The notes beneath the pieces are model-generated. The model was given only the letters and a program-made list of their open reading frames with translations. It made no database searches and was not told the origin of the DNA. Below are positions 60,113 through 64,000 of a stretch of DNA of 64,000 nucleotides, one piece after another. Position 1 is the stretch's first letter. Each line of letters starts with the position of its first letter. A program made the position numbers and the translations under genes. Source of the stretch: Pseudomonadota bacterium (GTDB lineage Bacteria > Pseudomonadota > Gammaproteobacteria > Burkholderiales > Burkholderiaceae_B); contig JAEWHK010000037.1 in assembly GCA_023387815.1 (NCBI GenBank), positions 45,258 to 109,257 of the forward strand, read 5' to 3'.

Positions 60113-60961
60113 ATGCAAACCTCGCCATCTTCAGCTCCTGCTGCCACTTCAGCACCCGATCGACTGCTTCTGAATGTCAACGGGATTGAAGTTATCTATA
60201 ACCACGTGATTCTGGTACTGCGCGGTGTGTCGCTGGTGGTGCCGGAAGGCAAAATCGTGGCATTGCTTGGTGCCAACGGAGCAGGCAAGACCACGACACT
60301 GCGTGCTGTCTCGAACCTGCTCAAAAGCGAACGAGGCGATGTCACCAAGGGCACCATTCATTACCGTGACGAACGGGTCGACAGCATGACGCCGGCAGAT
60401 CTGGTCAAGCGCGGTGTCGTACAGGTGATGGAAGGTCGTCATTGTTTCGGGCATCTGACCATAGAAGAGAACCTGCTGACAGGCGCCTATACCCGCCAGA
60501 TCAGCAAAGGCGATCTTGAGGCATCGCTGGACCGTGTGTATCAGTATTTTCCGAGGCTCAAGCAAAGGCGAACCAGCCAGGCCGGGTACACCTCGGGCGG
60601 TGAACAGCAGATGGCGGCGATTGGCCGGGCGCTGATGGCGGATCCCAAAATGATTCTTCTGGATGAACCCTCTATGGGGCTGGCGCCGCAGATTGTTGAA
60701 GAGATTTTTGAGATTGTGCGCGATCTGAATACCCGGGAGCGCGTGAGTTTCCTGCTCGCCGAACAGAACACCAACATTGCCTTGCGGTATGCCGATTATG
60801 GCTACATTCTGGAAAGTGGCCGCGTCATGATGGACGGTACGGCCCAGGCACTGGCGTCCAATGACGACGTGAAAGAGTTCTATCTGGGTATTGAAAGCGG
60901 TGACCGCAAGAGTTTTCGCGATACCAAATTTTACCGCCGCCGCAAGCGCTGGCTGGCATAG
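60113..60961 (+). CDS. livF: ABC transporter ATP-binding protein, LivF type
   Basis: 282-residue ATPase. Walker A GANGAGKTTTLRAVSNLL, VMEGRHCFGHLTIEENLLTGA, signature SGGEQQMAAIGRALM, Walker B MILLDEPSMGLAP, switch LLAEQNTNIAL. The C-terminal RKSFRDTKFYRRRKRWLA is a basic extension found in this aromatic/fatty-acid-linked subfamily. ATG 60113 chosen; ATG 60077 lies inside a stable stem. GTG of the next gene is 9 bases downstream. Confidence 0.92.
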   Translation: MQTSPSSAPAATSAPDRLLLNVNGIEVIYNHVILVLRGVSLVVPEGKIVALLGANGAGKTTTLRAVSNLLKSERGDVTKGTIHYRDERVDSMTPADLVKRGVVQVMEGRHCFGHLTIEENLLTGAYTRQISKGDLEASLDRVYQYFPRLKQRRTSQAGYTSGGEQQMAAIGRALMADPKMILLDEPSMGLAPQIVEEIFEIVRDLNTRERVSFLLAEQNTNIALRYADYGYILESGRVMMDGTAQALASNDDVKEFYLGIESGDRKSFRDTKFYRRRKRWLA

Positions 60962-60970
60962 GAGCAGAGC

Positions 60971-62272
60971 GTGAGTGACTATTTTGATGCTCTCGAAGTC
61001 CGTGGACAGGAACAGCGTGAAGCCGATCTGTTCGCGGCGCTTCCCAGGGCGCTGGCGATGGCAAGGGAACGCGCGCCGGCCATTGCCGCGCAGTTGCAGG
61101 ATCTGTCGCCTGACGGCATTACCAGTCGGGATGCATTGGCCGCCATTCCGGTGCTGCGCAAGTCTGAGCTGCTCAGACAACAGCTGGCGCAGCGCAGGCA
61201 GACGGCAGACCAGCACAATGACAAGGCCGTTAGTGCATCAGAGACGGTGGTGCAGCGCGTTTTTGGCGGCTTCTCTACGATAGGCTGGGGTGAGGCAGCA
61301 CGCGTGTTTTCCTCTCCGGGACCCATTTACGAACCCGAAAGCAAACGCGCCGATTACTGGCGTTTTGGCCGCGCACTGTACGCAGCCGGCTTTCGCGCCA
61401 ACACCTTGCTCTACAACTGCTTTTCATACCACTTTACCCCTGCCGGCTCCATGTTTGAAACAGCCGGCCTGGCTATCGGCTGCACCGTGTTTCCGGGTGG
61501 TGTCGGTCAGACCGAAATGCAGGTGTCCACCATTCGTGACCTGCAGCCCGAAGGCTACGCCGGTACGCCGAGCTTTCTGAAGCTGATACTGGAAAAAGCC
61601 GACGAGATGCAGACCCCGCTGCCATCGCTGCAACGGGCGCTGTTTTCCGGAGAGGCCTTTCCGCCATCGCTGCAAGCCTGGTTTTCCGACAGAGGCATTC
61701 ATGGCTACCAGGCCTATGGAACGGCCGATCTGGGATTGATTGCCTACGAATCCGAGGCGCGCGACGGCCTGATCATCGGCGAAGACATCATTCTGGAAAT
61801 TGTGCGACCCGGAACCAATGATCCCGTGCCCGATGGCGAGGTGGGGGAAATCGTGGTCACCACACTGAATCCCGATTACCCACTGCTGCGTTTTGGCACT
61901 GGGGATTTGTCTGCCATCATGCCGGGGCACTCTTCCTGCGGTCGTACCAACAGGCGGATTCGCGGCTGGCTGGGTCGGGCAGACCAGACCACAAAAGTAC
62001 GTGGCATGTTTGTCCATCCCGAGCAGATCGCTGACATTGTTGGCCGTTTTGATGCCGTGACCAGAGCCAGACTGGTGGTGTCAGGAGAAACAGGTCGCGA
62101 TGACATGACCCTGTTTGTGGAAGTCCCCGGAGAGGCACCTGCTGATCTGAAAGACAGACTGGAGAGTGCTGTTCGTGAAGTGACCAAACTGCGTGCCGAT
62201 GTGATGTTGGTTCGTGAGGGAGAACTGGCCAATGACGGCAAGGTGATTGAGGATAGCCGTTCGTACGAGTAG
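60971..62272 (+). CDS. Phenylacetate-CoA ligase-like AMP-forming enzyme
   Basis: 433-residue adenylate-forming protein of the PaaK type. It has FGGFSTIGWGEAARVF, a proline-rich substrate region, LQRALFSGEAFPPSLQAWF, HGYQAYGTADLGLIAYES (A5), GEIVVTTLNPDYPLLRFGTGDLSAI (A7, in part) and VRGMFVHPEQIADIV with the catalytic loop of PaaK C-terminal domains. It probably converts an aryl or short acyl acid to CoA thioester, but lacks an obvious standard PaaK P-loop (SSGTTG reads GGFSTIG), which makes activity uncertain. Start GTG 60971 after AGGAG. Last gene of the operon. Confidence 0.82.
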   Translation: MSDYFDALEVRGQEQREADLFAALPRALAMARERAPAIAAQLQDLSPDGITSRDALAAIPVLRKSELLRQQLAQRRQTADQHNDKAVSASETVVQRVFGGFSTIGWGEAARVFSSPGPIYEPESKRADYWRFGRALYAAGFRANTLLYNCFSYHFTPAGSMFETAGLAIGCTVFPGGVGQTEMQVSTIRDLQPEGYAGTPSFLKLILEKADEMQTPLPSLQRALFSGEAFPPSLQAWFSDRGIHGYQAYGTADLGLIAYESEARDGLIIGEDIILEIVRPGTNDPVPDGEVGEIVVTTLNPDYPLLRFGTGDLSAIMPGHSSCGRTNRRIRGWLGRADQTTKVRGMFVHPEQIADIVGRFDAVTRARLVVSGETGRDDMTLFVEVPGEAPADLKDRLESAVREVTKLRADVMLVREGELANDGKVIEDSRSYE

Positions 62273-62279
62273 CGCGCCG

Positions 62280-62303
62280 CGTCTGGATAGCCTCAGACGG
62301 GCG
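62280..62303 (+). terminator. Weak hairpin between convergent genes
   Basis: CGTCTG / CAGACG (62280-62285 and 62294-62299) with an 8-base loop, followed by GGCGGGTTTTG. It overlaps the stop of the convergent lipoate-ligase-like gene; terminator function is uncertain. Confidence 0.35.
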
Positions 62304-63003
62304 GGTTTTGTAGTTCGCGTTTCAATATCTGTTCGAAGTCATCGACAGGCCTGCCCAGCAGCTCCATGACAGATGTGGTTTTGTCGGCCAGGTAGCGAAT
62401 CGGGCTGTACAGCTCGCCTTCGTATCGGTTCGCCATGTCAGTCAGTAAAACACTGTCTGCATTCACCAGAATCACGGCATGGGACAGCAGAGAGAAAGAG
62501 GGCGTTGTGGCCGTTTTATTGCGCCGCCAGTACTGAGCCGTACCGGCAATCTTTTTCCCTTCTACCGCCAGGTTGTAGCGGCCATCGCAGAATGAACCTT
62601 GCACATTCTGGAAATTCGCTGCGATGCCATAGGACGCAAGGGCGCGGGCGATCAGTTCGCAAAGCCCCTGGTACTGGCTCTCGGCATGTTCCAGCGGATA
62701 TTTGGCGGCGATGGGATAGGCCAGATGCAGATTGATGACGCCAGCTGCCTGCGGTACCACGCCACCGCCTGACAGTCTGAGCGATACAGGTACGCCCGCG
62801 GCGGCCATGGTTTCGCAGGCCGTCTCAAAGTTCGGGTTGCGCTTGTAACTGCGGGGCACACTGATGCCGGGGCTGGCCTCCTGGATCACTGCCAGTCGCA
62901 GGCCCTGATCCACCCGATCAAGCAGCAGGGTTTCGTTGTCCCGTTGAGTGCGGGTAGCATCGAACACCGCGTCAGCGGGCGGAAGAGAAAAAGGGGTATT
63001 CAT
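62293..63003 (-). CDS. Lipoate--protein ligase family protein (LplA/LipB fold)
   Basis: 236-residue protein of the biotin/lipoate ligase fold. SVPRSYKRNPNFETACETMA, LRLSGGGVVPQAAGVINLHLAYP (variant of the RRxGGGxVxHxxGxxN motif) and VEGKKIAGTAQYWRRN with the conserved lysine are visible. The usual RR before GGG is RLS here and the histidine after it is Gln-Ala, so it may be an octanoyl/lipoyl amidotransferase-like or specialised ligase rather than LplA. It is separated from lipB-lipA by 33 kb. Start ATG 63003 preferred over TTG 63015. def lies just upstream on the same strand (51 bases). Confidence 0.75.
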   Translation of the reverse strand: MNTPFSLPPADAVFDATRTQRDNETLLLDRVDQGLRLAVIQEASPGISVPRSYKRNPNFETACETMAAAGVPVSLRLSGGGVVPQAAGVINLHLAYPIAAKYPLEHAESQYQGLCELIARALASYGIAANFQNVQGSFCDGRYNLAVEGKKIAGTAQYWRRNKTATTPSFSLLSHAVILVNADSVLLTDMANRYEGELYSPIRYLADKTTSVMELLGRPVDDFEQILKRELQNPPV

Positions 63004-63053
63004 GTGGGTGCGCAACCGCTGTTGGATTGGCGGACGTCAGCACCCATGATGCG

Positions 63054-63566
63054 TCAGGCTTCAGCCTTTTCCTTGGCAAGCTTTTTCAGCTTGGTCTTGA
63101 TACGGCCTTGCTTGAGGGTAGAGAGGTATTCGACAAATACCTTGCCCAGCAGGTGATCAAGTTCGTGCTGAACGCAAACTGCCAGCAGGCCGTCTGCCTC
63201 AAATTCGTAGGCCTCGCCCTGCTCATTAAGGGCACGCACTTTGATACTGGCCGCCCGTTCCACCTTGTCGTAGACGCCGGGAACAGACAGGCAGCCTTCT
63301 TCGTAAACCTGTTTTTCTTCGCTTTTCCAGGTGATTTCCGGGTTGATCAGAACCAGCAGGTCATCGCCTTCCTCAGAAACATCGATGACCACAACGCGTT
63401 CATGGACATTGACCTGGGTCGCGGCCAGTCCCACACCAGGAGCGGCATACATGGTTTCAGCCATGTCACGCACAAGCTGGCGGATGCGATCATCGACCTG
63501 GGCTACCGGTTTGGCAACCGTGTGCAGCCGGGGGTCGGGAAATTGAAGAATAGGTAAGAGAGCCAT
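63054..63566 (-). CDS. def: Peptide deformylase
   Basis: 170-residue metalloenzyme removing the formyl group from nascent N-termini. All three motifs are intact: GVGLAATQ, EGCLSVPG with the metal-binding Cys, and QHELDHLLG with HExxH. The basic C-terminal tail (KTKLKKLAKEKAEA) may contact the ribosome. Start ATG 63566 gives the classic MALLPILQFPDPRL; upstream frame extension to 63623 was rejected. Divergent from dprA, the common def-dprA arrangement. Confidence 0.97.
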   Translation of the reverse strand: MALLPILQFPDPRLHTVAKPVAQVDDRIRQLVRDMAETMYAAPGVGLAATQVNVHERVVVIDVSEEGDDLLVLINPEITWKSEEKQVYEEGCLSVPGVYDKVERAASIKVRALNEQGEAYEFEADGLLAVCVQHELDHLLGKVFVEYLSTLKQGRIKTKLKKLAKEKAEA

Positions 63567-63663
63567 GTCGATATTATAAATGAAATCAGACTTTTGCCGG
63601 ACATCGCAAAATGCATTCGTCAAATGTCACAGAAAAATCATCATCGTGCCTTGTGTATATTTC

Positions 63664-63669
63664 TATAAT
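63664..63669 (+). promoter_or_regulatory. Candidate -10 box upstream of dprA
   Basis: Consensus TATAAT 36 bases before the dprA start in the def-dprA divergent region. No clear -35 was found at 16-18 bases. Confidence 0.4.
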
Positions 63670-63704
63670 AGGGTGTTTTTTCATTTATTCAAGCGGATCT
63701 GCGA

Positions 63705-64000
63705 ATGGCAATGTCAGATGAAGAGCGATATGCATGGCTTCGCCTCACCCTGGAACCCGGGGTCGGGCCGGTTACGGCGCGTCATCTTCTTGTTGCCTTC
63801 GGATTGCCACAGGATATTTTTGGAGCCTCTGCATCGGCACTGATGAAAGTGGTGCCGCAAAAACAGGCATTGCAGCTGACTTCGTCGGTGGATTCTGCCA
63901 TCGATACCCTGATCAAGCGTACCTTTGACTGGCTGGCGCGCCCGAATCACCACATTATCACGCTGGCAGACGAGCAATATCCGGCACTGTTGCTGGATAC
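63705..64000 (+). CDS. dprA: DNA-processing protein DprA, 5' part
   Basis: The frame opens at ATG 63705 and runs off the window, giving 98 residues. The sequence (EERYAWLRLTLEPGVGPVTA, HLLVAFGLPQDIFGAS, HHIITLADEQYPALL) matches the N-terminal SAM-like and linker region of DprA/Smf, which loads RecA onto incoming single-stranded DNA during transformation. The Rossmann core lies beyond the window. A second in-frame ATG is two codons downstream (63711). Position next to def, divergently, supports the call. Confidence 0.9.
   Translation, partial: MAMSDEERYAWLRLTLEPGVGPVTARHLLVAFGLPQDIFGASASALMKVVPQKQALQLTSSVDSAIDTLIKRTFDWLARPNHHIITLADEQYPALLLD

Overview
The window is a gene-dense stretch of chromosome from a betaproteobacterium, most likely of the family Alcaligenaceae (Bordetella/Advenella relatives). 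The evidence is the gene orders: waaC-waaA-birA-coaX, dacC-dat-ybeD-lipB-lipA, fmdB-aspS, and a Crp-type regulator with a CoA ligase and a Liv-type transporter. The genus cannot be fixed from the sequence alone. No rRNA, tRNA, CRISPR array, insertion sequence or prophage was seen. Almost all of the sequence is coding.

Layout. 1-4.8 kb is the end of a type VI secretion (T6SS) locus: the 3' part of tssM, tagF, and a membrane protein built on a degenerate Ser/Thr kinase domain. 4.8-6.2 kb is an orphan TRAP binding protein with a repetitive tail. 6.2-10 kb is trifunctional putA, preceded by three GGTTAACC palindromes that may be its own operators. 10-19.8 kb is housekeeping and stress functions: ubiA, free-Met-sulfoxide reductase, a Na+/H+ antiporter-like protein, fmdB, aspS, 3-hydroxybutyrate dehydrogenase with a patatin lipase, a YpfJ-type metallopeptidase, and a site-2-protease homologue that has lost its HExxH histidines. 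19.8-30 kb is envelope and cofactor synthesis: endonuclease/phosphatase-fold protein, waaC, waaA, birA, coaX, hydrolase, D,D-carboxypeptidase, D-amino-acid aminotransferase, ybeD, lipB, lipA.

30-52.2 kb is a large surface-polysaccharide/LPS region: galE, pgi, an initiating phosphoglycosyltransferase, several glycosyltransferases, a pyruvyltransferase with a coiled-coil tail, a gtrB-gtrA-gtr(type) module, a Wzm/Wzt-like ABC exporter, an 829-residue double glycosyltransferase, an acyltransferase with an SGNH domain, a WaaL-type ligase and a GT9 enzyme. Together they suggest a polysaccharide made on undecaprenyl phosphate in the cytoplasm, exported by an ABC transporter, decorated with pyruvate, acyl and glucosyl-type groups, and joined to lipid A-core. 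tesB lies inside this stretch.

52.3-64 kb holds yggS, a Crp/Fnr regulator divergent from a seven-gene uptake and activation operon (long-chain-type CoA ligase, LivG, LivH, LivM, binding protein, LivF, PaaK-like ligase), then a lipoate-ligase-family gene, def and the start of dprA.

Most noteworthy: the T6SS pseudokinase, the inactivated M50 protease, the pyruvyltransferase with a ruler-like coiled coil, a terminator-like hairpin abutting the exporter start codon, two intergenic arrays of 16-nt repeats, and the putative putA operators. All calls rest on reading translated sequence and motifs; no database search was run.
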